This document shows positions 7,824-19,429 of a DNA stretch of 64,000 nucleotides, piece by piece. The DNA lies in the NCBI RefSeq assembly GCF_900142065.1, contig NZ_FSRJ01000002.1, positions 124,001 through 188,000 on the forward strand. The letters run 5' to 3'. The first letter of the stretch is position 1, and each line of letters opens with the position of its first letter. This stretch comes from Agromyces cerinus subsp. cerinus (lineage in GTDB: Bacteria; Actinomycetota; Actinomycetes; Actinomycetales; Microbacteriaceae). A program made the position numbers and the translations under genes. A model generated the notes under the pieces. It worked only from the letters and a program-made list of their open reading frames with translations. It was not told where the DNA came from and did not search any database.

Positions 7824-8474
7824 GTGGAAGCCGAATCGACGCCAGAACCCGCCCTGACCCACGGCGTCGGCCCGTGGCCGGGCGGTGAGGCCGAATGGCC
7901 CGACGACCCGCACTTCGACGCCGAGCTGCTCGAGCACGGCGACACGCGCAATGTGATCGACCGGTACCGGTACTGGCGCATGGACGCGATCGTCGCCGAT
8001 CTCGACGAGCACCGGCACCGGTTCCACGTGGCCATCGAGAACTGGCAGCACGACATGAACATCGGTTCGATCGTGCGGAGCGCGAACGCGTTCGCGGCCG
8101 ACACCGTGCACATCATCGGCCGCCGCCGCTGGAACAAGCGGGGCGCCATGGTCACCGACCGCTACCAGCACGTCGTCTACCACCCGGATGTCGCGGCCTT
8201 CGCCGAGTGGGCGCACGAGGCATCCGTGCCCGTGATCGCCGTCGACAACGTCGAGGGTGCCGTGCCGATCGAGGCCTTCGCATGGCCCGAGCGCTGCGTG
8301 CTGCTGTTCGGACAGGAGGGTCCGGGGCTCTCGCCCGAAGCGACCGCAGCCGCCGACGCGATCGTCGAGATCACGCAGTACGGCTCGACCCGCTCGCTCA
8401 ACGCGAGCGCCGCGGCGGCGATCGCCATGCACTCGTGGGTGCTCACGCACGCAGTGCCGCCCGCTGCGGGTTGA
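7824..8474 (+). CDS. TrmH/SpoU-family RNA 2'-O-methyltransferase
   Basis: 216 residues. S-adenosylmethionine-dependent ribose methylation of tRNA or rRNA is the family activity. SPOUT motif 1 is NWQHDMNIGSIVRSANAF (around residue 75), motif 2 LLFGQEGPGLSPEA (around 160), motif 3 ITQYGSTRSLNASAAAAIAMHSW (around 190); together they form the knotted SAM site. There is an N-terminal extension of about 60 residues. Start GTG, probably leaderless (TACCCT six bases upstream). The stop codon TGA falls within the first arm of a dispersed repeat (GCGGGTTGAGCCTG), so the repeat apparently defines the C-terminus. The exact RNA target cannot be assigned. Confidence 0.85.
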   Translation: MEAESTPEPALTHGVGPWPGGEAEWPDDPHFDAELLEHGDTRNVIDRYRYWRMDAIVADLDEHRHRFHVAIENWQHDMNIGSIVRSANAFAADTVHIIGRRRWNKRGAMVTDRYQHVVYHPDVAAFAEWAHEASVPVIAVDNVEGAVPIEAFAWPERCVLLFGQEGPGLSPEATAAADAIVEITQYGSTRSLNASAAAAIAMHSWVLTHAVPPAAG

Positions 8475-8543
8475 GCCTGCCGAAACCTGAGCCCGTCGGG
8501 CCGGAGCCCGCCCACGACCGGGTTTCGGCGCGCTCAACCAGCA
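8465..8543. repeat. Diverged copy of the dispersed inverted repeat
   Basis: Left arm resembles GGGTTGAGCCTGCCGAAACC, right arm GGTTTCGGCGCGCTCAACC, separated by GC-rich sequence. It carries the stop codon of the upstream methyltransferase gene and fills the gap before corA. Confidence 0.65.
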
Positions 8544-8565
8544 GATGCCTGCCAGACTGGCCCCG

Positions 8566-9582
8566 ATGACGGTCATCGACAACGCGATCTACCGCGACGG
8601 CACGCGCGTCGCGACTCCGGCGACCCTCGACGAGACGTTCGAGCTGCGCGCCGAGCACGGCGGCTTCGCATGGATCGGGCTCTACCGCCCCACCGATGCC
8701 GAGCTCGACGCGCTCGCCGCGGAGTTCGGCCTGCACGAGCTCGCCGTCGAAGACACCCGGAAGGGCCACCAGCGGGCCAAGCTCGAGCGCTACGGCGACA
8801 CCCTCTTCGTGGTGCTGCGCCCCGCCCGCTACCTCGACGAGGTCGAGCAGGTGGAGTTCGGTGAGCTGCACGTGTTCATCGGCCCCGACTTCGCGATCAC
8901 CATCCGCCATGCCGAGTCGCCGAACCTCGCGCGGGTGCGCCATCGGCTCGAGTCCTCCCCGGAGCTGCTCGCGAAGGGCCCCGAGGCCGTGCTCTACGCC
9001 GTGCTCGACGAGGTCGTCGACGAGTACGCGCCGGTCGACTCGGGTCTCGAGAACGACATCGACGAGATCGAGGAGCAGCTCTTCTCGGGCGACCCGGTCG
9101 TCACCCGGCGCATCTACGACCTGGCGAGCGAGGTCATGGAGTTCCAGCGGGCCACCCGGCCGCTCGTCGGCATGTTCGACGCCCTCGAGCGGGGCTTCGA
9201 GAAGTACGCCATCGATCTCGAGCTGCAGCGCTACCTGCGCGACGTGAAGGACCACGTCATCCGCATCGTCGAGCGCGGCGACACGTTCCGCCAGCTGCTG
9301 CAGAACGCCCTGCAGGTGCACTCGACGCTCGTGGCGCAGCGGCAGAACGAGGAGACGAAGGTGCTCTCCGAGGCGGCGGTCGCCCAGAGCGAGCAGGCCA
9401 AGAAGGTCTCGAGCTGGGCGGCGATCATCTTCGCGCCGACGCTCGTGGCCGGCATCTACGGCATGAACTTCACCCATATGCCCGAGCTCGACAAACCATG
9501 GGGATACCCGTTCGCGGTCGCGCTCATGCTCGCCTTCGCGGGCGTGCTGTACGGGCTCTTCAAGCGCAAGGGCTGGCTCTGA
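8566..9582 (+). CDS. corA: CorA-type magnesium/cobalt transporter
   Basis: Pentameric Mg2+/Co2+ channel of the cytoplasmic membrane. 338 residues from the ATG at 8566 (an ATG at 8545 adds seven residues but lies in repeat sequence; neither has a clear Shine-Dalgarno). A long cytoplasmic alpha/beta domain with the acidic stalk helix (VLDEVVDEYAPVDSGLENDIDEIEEQLF) leads to two C-terminal helices; the signature YGMNF sits at the end of the first (LVAGIYGMNFTHMPEL), and a basic tail KRKGWL follows the second. Monocistronic; a repeat element occupies the upstream region. Confidence 0.93.
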   Translation: MTVIDNAIYRDGTRVATPATLDETFELRAEHGGFAWIGLYRPTDAELDALAAEFGLHELAVEDTRKGHQRAKLERYGDTLFVVLRPARYLDEVEQVEFGELHVFIGPDFAITIRHAESPNLARVRHRLESSPELLAKGPEAVLYAVLDEVVDEYAPVDSGLENDIDEIEEQLFSGDPVVTRRIYDLASEVMEFQRATRPLVGMFDALERGFEKYAIDLELQRYLRDVKDHVIRIVERGDTFRQLLQNALQVHSTLVAQRQNEETKVLSEAAVAQSEQAKKVSSWAAIIFAPTLVAGIYGMNFTHMPELDKPWGYPFAVALMLAFAGVLYGLFKRKGWL

Positions 9583-9639
9583 CCGACCCCTTCTCTCGAC
9601 CCGTTCGCCCGGCCTCTTCCCGCGGCATCCGTTCGGCGT

Positions 9640-9645
9640 TAACGT
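9640..9645 (+). promoter_or_regulatory. Candidate -10 of leaderless NTF2-like gene
   Basis: TAACGT six bases before the ATG at 9652; a run of four G in the spacer could alternatively act as a weak Shine-Dalgarno. Confidence 0.4.
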
Positions 9646-9651
9646 TGGGGC

Positions 9652-10020
9652 ATGACCGAGATCACCGATGATCTGCCCGCTCGACTCATGCATGAAGAGC
9701 ACGCCGGATGGCGGGCGATCGTCGAGGGCCGGGGCGGTGAGCACTACCAACGTGCGATGACCCGCGACGCCTTGATGATCGTCGACGGCGCTGCATTCGG
9801 GCGTGATGAGATCCTCACGGCGATGCGGAGCGCGCCGCCGTGGGACGAGTACCACCTGCACGAGCCGGCGGTGATCCGGCTCGGCGATCGTGCCGGCATC
9901 CTCGTCTACCGGGCGGTCGCGCGTCGGGGCGACGACACCGTGAACCTCCGCATGTCGACGACGTACCTCATCGAGGGCGGCTCCTGGCGGGTGGCGGCGC
10001 ACCAGCAGACGGCGGCCTGA
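9652..10020 (+). CDS. NTF2-like (SnoaL/DUF4440-type) protein
   Basis: 122 residues, soluble. The order of elements fits the cone-shaped NTF2-like fold: N-terminal helix (LPARLMHEEHAGWRAIVEG), YQRAMTRDALMIVDGAAFGRDEIL, then beta strands ending in MSTTYLIEGGSWRVAAHQQTAA. The terminal W-(R/K)-(V/I)-xx-HQ segment is typical of DUF4440 proteins. Such proteins can be small enzymes or ligand-binding modules; no catalytic residues point to a reaction. It stands alone between corA and a secreted-protein gene. Confidence 0.75.
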   Translation: MTEITDDLPARLMHEEHAGWRAIVEGRGGEHYQRAMTRDALMIVDGAAFGRDEILTAMRSAPPWDEYHLHEPAVIRLGDRAGILVYRAVARRGDDTVNLRMSTTYLIEGGSWRVAAHQQTAA

Positions 10021-10198
10021 CCGGACGTCTCGGCCGGCCGGCCGGCCGCGGGGTGTGTCCCCCGGTTTGGGGTACGCTCGCCGCGCAGCATCGGCCTACC
10101 CTTCAGGTGTGCGCGCTGCCGGGTGCTCCGGCATCAGCACCGGGTGTGTCGCTCCCCATGGCAGCGACAACCGACCCGAACCGAGGGGAGACTCACCG

Positions 10199-10537
10199 AT
10201 GTCCACCATCTCACGCCGTCTGACCGCGGGACTGGCCGCAGTGCCGTTCATCGCGCTCAGCGTGCTCGGGGCCGGCGTCGCCGCCAACGCGACGTCACCG
10301 GTCGACGGCGACCACAGGGTGCCGTACTGCCACGCCACGCACAGCGCCAAGAACCCGTTCGTCTACATCGAGACCGACAAGATCGCCGTCGTCAAGGCGC
10401 ATGCGAAGCACCAGGACGAGGAAGACGTCTATCCCGGCTTCTGGTACGACGACCACGGCACTCCGACGTGGTTCGAGGGTCGCGGCGACCCCGACTTCGC
10501 CGAGAACGGCTGCACCGGAGAACGTCCTCCGAGCTGA
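10199..10537 (+). CDS. Small secreted protein with CHAT...NPFV motif
   Basis: 112 residues. A signal peptide (MSTISRRLTAGLAAVPFIALSVLGAGVAANA) precedes a domain with YCHATHSAKNPFVYIETDK, AHAKHQDEEDVYPGFWYDD and one later cysteine (ENGCTGE). The CHAT-x-NP(F/Y)V and HxxHxxD pattern also occurs, from memory, in actinobacterial surface proteins of unknown function; I know no assigned role. Start chosen by the GAGGGGAG Shine-Dalgarno sequence. An in-frame GTG at 10109 six bases after TACCCT would add 30 residues in front of the signal peptide, so I read 10109 as a transcription start rather than the protein start. Confidence 0.75.
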   Translation: MSTISRRLTAGLAAVPFIALSVLGAGVAANATSPVDGDHRVPYCHATHSAKNPFVYIETDKIAVVKAHAKHQDEEDVYPGFWYDDHGTPTWFEGRGDPDFAENGCTGERPPS

Positions 10538-10585
10538 GCACCTGCCCGGCTCGGCGGTCGATCAGCAGGGGGAAGCGATCGACAG

Positions 10586-10621
10586 CTCGGGTGGGCCGCC
10601 CGGGGGGACGGCTCGCCCGAG
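10586..10621. terminator. Bidirectional hairpin between convergent genes
   Basis: 13-bp stem with two G-T wobbles (CTCGGGTGGGCCG with CGGCTCGCCCGAG), lying between the secreted-protein gene and the convergent hydrolase gene. Confidence 0.5.
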
Positions 10622-10684
10622 TGATCTCGCGAACGTGCACGACTCCGCGACGCACGCGATGACCTCGAGGTTCTGCGCGTCGCC

Positions 10685-11587
10685 TCACACGGGCGCTGTG
10701 GCATCCGCCATGCTCCAGAACGAGCGCAGGCGCACGGAGAGCGGTTCTCGTGCCTGCATCGGCAGCGAATGCGTCGTGTCGGGCCAGATCTCGACGGTGG
10801 CATTCGGCAGTCGCCTTTCGGCGCGGGTTGCCGCCGGTGCGCCGCCGGCGAGTGAGCGGCTCTCGGCGATCGCGACATACACCGGCATGCGCAGAATCTC
10901 CATCTGGGCGGTGGTGAGGGGCCGCGGAGTGGGGAGCCTGCTGACGAAGGTCTCGGATGCGACGGAGATGAGCGTGCCCGTCGGCCCGGCTGTATCGACC
11001 TCTTCAGGCGACACTCCGCCGATCGAAGCCAGTGCATGCTCGCGCCAAAGCTGCGGCACCGGCAGGGTTGTCAGCGCCGCCCAGCCGAACAGCGACAGCG
11101 GCGGCCACCCGAACGTGAAGACCGGTTCGAGCAGTGTGAGGGACACGAGCCGCTGAGGATGCCGCACCGCGTGGGTCGCCGCGGTCGCGCCGCCGAACGA
11201 GTGCCCGACCGTGTGCACCAGGTCGTGGCCGAGTGCGGTGATCGCCTCGTCGAGCCAGAGCGCCTGGTCCGCCGGGGTGCGGAGCGGGACGCGTTGCACC
11301 GAGAGGCCGGCGTCGCCGAGCGCGTCGAACGCGATGATCGTCCGTCCGGTCTTGCGGAAGCCGGGAAGGTTCTCGGCCCACATCGGCGCGCCGGCGGTCT
11401 TGCCCGGCAGGAGCACGAGCGGCGGCGCGGTGGGCTCGTCGCCGTGCCAGGTGTACGAGCGGACGCACCCGAACGAGGTCGACACGTCGGTGACACGGTC
11501 GGGCATCTCGAGTTCGGCCATCGCGGCTTCGTAGGCGGCGATGAACCGCGCCCTGCCCTGTTCGGTTCGGAACGTTCCGAGTCGCAC
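10685..11587 (-). CDS. Alpha/beta hydrolase
   Basis: 300 residues, soluble. The fold shows the oxyanion strand (PPLVLLPGKTAGAPMW), the nucleophile elbow GHSFGG (VHTVGHSFGGATAATHA), a likely acid Asp/Glu in the later strand (MPVYVAIAESRSLAGG) and the terminal His in DTTHSLPM. Start GTG at 11587 is fixed by GGAGG seven bases upstream; longer frames run across the operator. The gene is divergent from a TetR regulator, with a perfect palindrome between them, so expression is probably induced by a ligand of that regulator. The substrate is unknown; the fold covers esterases, lactonases and dehalogenases. Confidence 0.85.
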   Translation of the reverse strand: MRLGTFRTEQGRARFIAAYEAAMAELEMPDRVTDVSTSFGCVRSYTWHGDEPTAPPLVLLPGKTAGAPMWAENLPGFRKTGRTIIAFDALGDAGLSVQRVPLRTPADQALWLDEAITALGHDLVHTVGHSFGGATAATHAVRHPQRLVSLTLLEPVFTFGWPPLSLFGWAALTTLPVPQLWREHALASIGGVSPEEVDTAGPTGTLISVASETFVSRLPTPRPLTTAQMEILRMPVYVAIAESRSLAGGAPAATRAERRLPNATVEIWPDTTHSLPMQAREPLSVRLRSFWSMADATAPV

Positions 11588-11602
11588 GGCGCCTCCAATC
11601 TG

Positions 11603-11618
11603 CAATACGATCGTATTG
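11603..11618. promoter_or_regulatory. Perfect 16-bp palindromic operator of the TetR/hydrolase pair
   Basis: CAATACGATCGTATTG, a complete palindrome and locally AT-rich, sits 15 bases before the hydrolase start and 42 before the TetR start. Length, symmetry and position fit a TetR-family operator controlling both genes. Confidence 0.75.
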
Positions 11619-11660
11619 TCCAGAGTAGCAAGACGCGCAACGAGACGGAAGAAGCCCCGG

Positions 11661-12227
11661 ATGGACCGACGCATCGACATCATCCATGGCGTCTGGCACA
11701 CCATCCTGCAGCGGGGCATCGCCGGTGTCTCGTTCCGCGCCGTCGCAGAGGCTGCCGGAGTCTCGGTCGGCCTCGTGCAGCACTACCACCCCTCCAAGGG
11801 CGACCTCGTCCGCGCAAGCGCGGCGGCGATGATCGAAGGCTCCTCCACCGCGTATCGTGCCGCCGACCGGTCACCGCTGGAGGCGATCCGCCATCTCGTC
11901 GCCCACGCCATCCCGACGTCGGCGCCGGCCCGTGACGGCGTGGTCATCTGGCACGGGTACCTCGCGGCATCCGTCGGCGACGACGAACTCGCCGCGCTGC
12001 TGCGAGAGGCCAAGGCGGGGCAGGAGCGCGAGTTGGCGCGGCACCTCTCGGTCGTCGTGCCATCGACCAGGCTCGACTTCGTCGCACGCAGCCTCATCGC
12101 ATTGGCGGACGGGCTCTCGGCCCGTGTCATCACCGGTGAGCTGGGTGGAACGGATGCCGTCGACACGGCCGAGGCTGCGATCGACGAGTTCATCGGCATG
12201 ACGATGAAGCGGCCACCCTCGATGTGA
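11661..12227 (+). CDS. TetR-family transcriptional regulator
   Basis: 188 residues. N-terminal TetR DNA-binding domain (VWHTILQRGIAGVSFRAVAEAAGVSVGLVQHYHPSKGDLVRA, residues about 10-52) with the helix-turn-helix, then a helical ligand-binding and dimer domain. The ATG at 11661 is preferred because earlier starts would overlap the operator palindrome; the Shine-Dalgarno is weak. Divergent from the alpha/beta hydrolase gene it likely represses. The C-terminus is convergent with argG, and the stop codon lies within a terminator hairpin. The inducer is unknown. Confidence 0.88.
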   Translation: MDRRIDIIHGVWHTILQRGIAGVSFRAVAEAAGVSVGLVQHYHPSKGDLVRASAAAMIEGSSTAYRAADRSPLEAIRHLVAHAIPTSAPARDGVVIWHGYLAASVGDDELAALLREAKAGQERELARHLSVVVPSTRLDFVARSLIALADGLSARVITGELGGTDAVDTAEAAIDEFIGMTMKRPPSM

Positions 12228-12240
12228 GGGCGGCCGCTTC
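12206..12240. terminator. Bidirectional terminator between tetR and argG
   Basis: Stem of 14 pairs with one mismatch (GAAGCGGCC-A-CCCTC against GAGGG-C-GGCCGCTTC). It overlaps the TetR stop codon and lies 17 bases after the argG stop on the other strand. Confidence 0.75.
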
Positions 12241-12257
12241 GTCGTCGCGCTGGGCGA

Positions 12258-15349
<3,092 letters not shown>

Positions 15350-15369
15350 CAGTCCGAGCGGATTCGCGC

Positions 15370-15399
15370 GAGGGGCCGGGCCGGATGGTCCGGCCCCTC
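15370..15399 (+). terminator. Terminator after subtilase gene
   Basis: 13-bp stem (GAGGGGCCGGGCC with GGTCCGGCCCCTC, one G-T wobble) and a GGAT tetraloop, 20 bases after the stop codon. Confidence 0.8.
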
Positions 15400-15400
15400 G

Positions 15401-15450
15401 TGGGTTTCGATTGCCGCTTCGCTCCTCCTCAGCCCGCGAGAGACCCCGCG
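15401..15450. repeat. Partial copy of dispersed repeat
   Basis: GGGTTTCGATTGCCGCTTCGCTCCTC and following bases resemble the element at 58926 (GTCTCGATACGCTTCGCTACTCG). It is only half an element and lies just before the DUF3151 gene. Confidence 0.5.
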
Positions 15451-15462
15451 ATAAGGTGGAGT

Positions 15463-16023
15463 GTGACTCCAGACCAATCAGCACCGGAGCCCGAGGCCTC
15501 GCTCGCCGATGAACCAGAGGTGCGCCAGGCGATCGCCGACGGCGATCGGGCGTCGGTCGCGGCGGTCGTCACGGGACATCCGTCGTCGCCGCTCGCGTGG
15601 ACCGAACTCGCCGACCTCGCCGATTCCGAGGGACGGACGATCGAGTCCTTCGCCTTCGCCTCCGTCGCCGCCGACCTCGCCCGCGAGCAGCTCACCGCCG
15701 GCGGCTGGCAGTCGGGCGACCCCGTCTCGTGGTCCGACGAACCCAACCGCGCCTACCTGCGCGCCCTCGACACCCAGCGCCGTGCCGCTGAGGGCCTCGG
15801 CCTCGCCGAGCGTGCCGGCCGCCTGGCCGACGAGCTCGCGGCGGCAGATCCCGAGGCTCCCGCCCGCATCGCGTCGGAGTTCACTCCGACCCAGCTGATC
15901 ACGATCGTCAGCGCGCACGACCTCGCCGTCGATGCGGCCACCGACCACGCGACATCCGTCGCCACGCAAGCCGGCGACTCCGTCGCCGAACCCGCCGCGC
16001 CCGACGCGGCAGGAGAGGACTGA
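15463..16023 (+). CDS. DUF3151 domain protein
   Basis: 186 residues, soluble and acidic, of unknown function. A DUF3151 core ([35 protein letters not shown], then [19 protein letters not shown] and [21 protein letters not shown]) is followed by an Ala-rich tail that looks disordered. The GTG start at 15463 follows AAGGTGGAG; the longer frame starting in the terminator is rejected. It ends two bases before purA, an arrangement that I recall as common in actinobacteria, so the two are probably an operon; a link to purine or central metabolism is only suggested by this. Confidence 0.85.
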   Translation: MTPDQSAPEPEASLADEPEVRQAIADGDRASVAAVVTGHPSSPLAWTELADLADSEGRTIESFAFASVAADLAREQLTAGGWQSGDPVSWSDEPNRAYLRALDTQRRAAEGLGLAERAGRLADELAAADPEAPARIASEFTPTQLITIVSAHDLAVDAATDHATSVATQAGDSVAEPAAPDAAGED

Positions 16024-16024
16024 C

Positions 16025-17311
16025 ATGCCCGCGGCCGTACTCATCGGTGCACAGTGGGGCGACGAGGGCAAGGGCAAGGCGACCGACCTGCTCGGCTCGC
16101 GCCTCGACTACGTCGTCAAGTTCAACGGCGGCAACAACGCCGGCCACACCGTCGTCATCGGTGACGAGAAGTACGCGCTGCACCTGCTGCCGTCGGGCAT
16201 CCTGACGCCCGGCGTCACGCCGGTCATCGGCAACGGCGTCGTAGTCGACGTCGAGGTGCTCTTCGAAGAGCTCGAGGGCCTCGAGGCGCGCGGCGTCGAC
16301 GTCTCGAAGCTGCGCATCTCGGCCAACGCCCACCTCATCACGCAGTATCACCGCACCCTCGACAAGGTGACGGAGCGCTTCCTCGGCAAGCGCCAGATCG
16401 GCACCACCGGCCGGGGCATCGGCCCTGCCTACGCCGACAAGATCAACCGTGTCGGCATCCGCATGCAGGACCTCTTCGACGAGAACATCCTGCGGCAGAA
16501 GGTCGAGGGCGCGCTCGACCAGAAGAACCACCTGCTCGTGAAGATCTACAACCGTCGGGCGATCTCCGTCGACGAGATCGTCGACGAGATGCTGGCCTAC
16601 GTCGACCGCCTGCGCCCGATGGTCACCGACACCGCACTGCTCCTGCACCAGGCGCTCGAGCGCAACGAGACGGTGCTCTTCGAGGGCGGCCAGGCGACGA
16701 TGCTCGACGTCGACCACGGCACCTACCCCTTCGTGACCTCGTCGAATGCGACGAGCGGCGGGGCGATCACCGGTTCGGGCATCGCGCCGAACAAGATCGA
16801 CCGCGTCATCGCCGTGATCAAGGCCTACACGACCCGCGTCGGCGCCGGCCCGTTCCCGACCGAGCTCTTCGACGAGTGGGGCGACTTCCTCACCGAGCAG
16901 GGTCATGAGTTCGGCACCACGACGGGTCGCAAGCGCCGCACCGGCTGGTACGACGCGCCGATCGCCCGGTACTCGGCGCGCATCAACGGCGTCACCGACT
17001 TCGTGCTCACCAAGCTCGACGTGCTCACCGGCATCGAGCGCATCCCCGTCGCCGTCGCGTACGACGTCGACGGTCAGCGCTTCGACGAGGTGCCGGTCTC
17101 GCAGTCCGACTTCCACCACGCGAAGCCGATCTACGAGGAGTTCCCCGGCTGGACCGAGGACATCTCGGGTGCTCGTGAGTTCTCCGACCTGCCTGCGAAC
17201 GCGCAGTCCTACGTGCGCGAGCTCGAGGCGATGAGCGGGTCCCGCATCTCGGCCATCGGCGTCGGCCCCGGCCGCGACGAGATCGTCACGCTGCACGACC
17301 TGCTCGGCTGA
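16025..17311 (+). CDS. purA: Adenylosuccinate synthetase
   Basis: GTP-dependent conversion of IMP and aspartate to adenylosuccinate, first committed step to AMP. 428 residues, the standard length. Visible are the GTP-binding loop [16 protein letters not shown] with the catalytic Asp, GGNNAGHTV with the catalytic His, the IMP-binding [36 protein letters not shown], the Arg-containing [15 protein letters not shown], and the base-recognition LTKLDVL. It begins just after DUF3151 and ends at a terminator shared with the convergent sulfatase gene. Confidence 0.98.
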   Translation: MPAAVLIGAQWGDEGKGKATDLLGSRLDYVVKFNGGNNAGHTVVIGDEKYALHLLPSGILTPGVTPVIGNGVVVDVEVLFEELEGLEARGVDVSKLRISANAHLITQYHRTLDKVTERFLGKRQIGTTGRGIGPAYADKINRVGIRMQDLFDENILRQKVEGALDQKNHLLVKIYNRRAISVDEIVDEMLAYVDRLRPMVTDTALLLHQALERNETVLFEGGQATMLDVDHGTYPFVTSSNATSGGAITGSGIAPNKIDRVIAVIKAYTTRVGAGPFPTELFDEWGDFLTEQGHEFGTTTGRKRRTGWYDAPIARYSARINGVTDFVLTKLDVLTGIERIPVAVAYDVDGQRFDEVPVSQSDFHHAKPIYEEFPGWTEDISGAREFSDLPANAQSYVRELEAMSGSRISAIGVGPGRDEIVTLHDLLG

Positions 17312-17351
17312 GTGCCGCCGGCCTGCGCGGGCTCGCTCGGCACCGACGACG

Positions 17352-17384
17352 AAGGGGGCGGATGTCCGTGACATCCGCCCCTTT
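17352..17384. terminator. Bidirectional terminator between purA and sulfatase gene (direct-repeat copy 1)
   Basis: 12-bp perfect stem (GGGGCGGATGTC/GACATCCGCCCC) with a 3-base loop, extendable to 15 pairs with AAG/TTT. Bases 17345-17381 are identical to 19377-19413. Confidence 0.8.
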
Positions 17385-17401
17385 CCCTCTGTCTGGCGTG
17401 T

Positions 17402-19270
17402 CTACGGCGTGACGATGTCGAACGCGTCGTCGCCCGGGTCGATGACCCCGAGCAGCCGCTCGAGCACCGAGGCGTCGCCCTCGGTCGAGACGCCCGCCGA
17501 GGTGGAGTCGCCGCCGAGGAGCGCCAGGAGGCGGCCCTTCGTGAGGCTGAGGGTCAGTTCGACGTCGCCCGCGCCGTTCTCGAGGTAGATCAGCACGCCG
17601 TTGCGGAGCGTGACCCGGAAGCGGCGGTCGAGGTCGGTCAGCACGATCGCGAACGCGAGGTCGAGGTCCCAGGCCTTGGGGCCGTCGACCTTGATCGCGA
17701 TGGAATCGAGCAGCTGCTCGGGGCTGAGCTGAGCCACCATCGACGGGGCACTGGTCTTCGTCGGCGTGCCGAAGTTGCCGACGCGCAGCTCGGTCGCTCC
17801 CGAGAGGAAGAAGTTGCGCCAGGTGCCGTTCTCGGCGCCGTAGGCCAGCTGCTCGAGCGTGTCGGCGTAGAGCGCCCGAGCGGTCTCGTGGTGCTCGTCG
17901 ACGAACACGGCGTGGTCGAGCAGCGTCGCCGCCCACCGGAAGTCGCCGGCGTCGAACGCGGCCTGCGCGAGCTCGACCACGCGGTCGATGCCGCCGATCG
18001 CGTCGACGTAGCGCGCGGCGATCGCGCCCGGGGGGTGCGGCCAGAGCCGGGCCGGGTTGCCGTCGAACCAGCCGAGGTAACGCTGCACGATCGCCTTGAC
18101 GTTGTGGCTCACCGAGCCGTAGTAGCCGCGCGTGTGCCACGCCTGGTCGAGGGCCGGTGGCAGTTCGAAGTCCTCGGCCGCCTCCGCGGCCGTGTAGCCG
18201 CGGTTCACGAGGCGCAGGGTCTGGTCGTGCAGGTACGCGTAGAGGTCTCGCTGCGTCGACAGGAACTCGACGATGTCGTCGCGGCCCCAGGTCGGCCAGT
18301 GGTGCGAGGCGAAGACGGCGTCGGTGCGGTCGGCGTACCGCGTGATCGCCTCGGTGACGTACTGCGACCACACGTGCGGGTCGCGCACGACGGCACCGCG
18401 GAGCGTCAGCAGGTTGTGCAAGTTGTGCGTCGCGTTCTCGGCCATGCAGAGTGCGCGGTAGCGAGGGAAGTAGAAGTGCATCTCCGACGGCGCTTCGGTT
18501 CCCGGCGCCATCTGGAACTCGATCTCGACGCCGTCGACGGTGTGCGTCTCGCCGGTCGTCGTGATCTCGAGCGTCGGCACGATCATGCCGATGACACCGG
18601 TCGACGTGGTCTGGCCGAGGCCGGCGCCCACTGCACCCTGCGGCCCGCGCTCGAGCGCGGCGCCGTACATGTAACCGGCGCGCCTCGCCATCGCCGTTCC
18701 GGCGTAGACGTTCTCGGCGACGGCGTGCTCGACGAAGCCCTCGGGGGCGATGATCTGCACCGTTCCGGCGTCGACCTCGGCCTGCGACGTCACCCCGAAG
18801 ATGCCGCCGAAGTGGTCGACGTGCGAGTGGGTGTGGATGACGGCGACGACCTTGCGGTCGCCGCGGTTCGCGCGGTACAGCGCGATGGCGGCGGCGGCGG
18901 TCTCGGTCGAGATCAGCGGGTCGATCACGATGATGCCCGTGTCGCCCTCGACGATCGTCATGTTCGAGAGGTCGAGGCCCCGAAGCTGGTAGACGCCCTC
19001 GACGACCTCGTAGAGGCCCTGCCGCGCGACGAGCTGCGATTGGCGCCAGAGGCTCGGATGCACTGTGTCGGGCGCCTCTCCCGCGAGGAAGGCGTAGCTG
19101 TCGTTGTCCCACACGACCTCGCCGGCGTCGCCCCGCACCACGCCGGGTTCGAGTGCGGCGATGAATCCTCGATCCGCGTTCTCGAAGTCACGCGTGTCGT
19201 CGAACGGCAGCTGTGCGAGCGCCGCCGCCTGCTGTGCCCGGATGGTGTCCGTAGCCGGCTTGTGATCCAT
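17402..19270 (-). CDS. Alkyl-sulfatase-like metallo-beta-lactamase-fold hydrolase
   Basis: 622 residues, of the SdsA1/YjcS class that cleaves alkyl sulfates (SDS) to alcohol and sulfate with two zinc ions. Around residue 165 the MBL zinc motif reads THSHVDHFGG, preceded by IIVIDPLISTETAAAAI; later ligands appear in MAENATHNLHNLLTLRGAVVRDPHVWSQY and FASHHWPTWG. A dimerisation part and a C-terminal SCP2-like domain (from about residue 490, PEQLLDSIAIKVDGPKAWDLDLAFAIVL) complete the class architecture. No signal peptide, so it seems cytoplasmic, unlike P. aeruginosa SdsA1. A GGGGGA Shine-Dalgarno lies upstream. The natural substrate is unproven. Confidence 0.9.
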   Translation of the reverse strand: MDHKPATDTIRAQQAAALAQLPFDDTRDFENADRGFIAALEPGVVRGDAGEVVWDNDSYAFLAGEAPDTVHPSLWRQSQLVARQGLYEVVEGVYQLRGLDLSNMTIVEGDTGIIVIDPLISTETAAAAIALYRANRGDRKVVAVIHTHSHVDHFGGIFGVTSQAEVDAGTVQIIAPEGFVEHAVAENVYAGTAMARRAGYMYGAALERGPQGAVGAGLGQTTSTGVIGMIVPTLEITTTGETHTVDGVEIEFQMAPGTEAPSEMHFYFPRYRALCMAENATHNLHNLLTLRGAVVRDPHVWSQYVTEAITRYADRTDAVFASHHWPTWGRDDIVEFLSTQRDLYAYLHDQTLRLVNRGYTAAEAAEDFELPPALDQAWHTRGYYGSVSHNVKAIVQRYLGWFDGNPARLWPHPPGAIAARYVDAIGGIDRVVELAQAAFDAGDFRWAATLLDHAVFVDEHHETARALYADTLEQLAYGAENGTWRNFFLSGATELRVGNFGTPTKTSAPSMVAQLSPEQLLDSIAIKVDGPKAWDLDLAFAIVLTDLDRRFRVTLRNGVLIYLENGAGDVELTLSLTKGRLLALLGGDSTSAGVSTEGDASVLERLLGVIDPGDDAFDIVTP

Positions 19271-19379
19271 TGATGAAGTTCCCCCTTCACGGGCGTAGAT
19301 CGCCCTCTGCCATCGTGGCGATCACCCCCACCGACCGCAAGGGAACGGGCTATGGCGAGCAGGTCCCGATTCCGGAGAC

Positions 19380-19420
19380 GACGAAGGGGGCGGATGTCCG
19401 TGACATCCGCCCCCTTCGTC
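19380..19420 (-). terminator. Perfect 19-bp hairpin terminator (direct-repeat copy 2)
   Basis: Stem 19380-19398 with 19402-19420, 3-base loop, no mismatch, ten bases after the stop of the minus-strand antitoxin-like gene. It shares 37 bases with the hairpin at 17345. Confidence 0.85.
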
Positions 19421-19429
19421 GCGTGACGA

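Noticed and set aside
18664-18671. A third GTACATGT matching the -10-like block of the sigma-module motif
   Set aside because: It lies inside the sulfatase coding region and has no GGAC/GTCC block at 17 bases on either side.
17345-19413. 37-bp direct repeats as ends of a transposon
   Set aside because: Both copies are perfect hairpins placed as terminators, and no transposase or target duplication is present; a terminator-copy explanation is enough.
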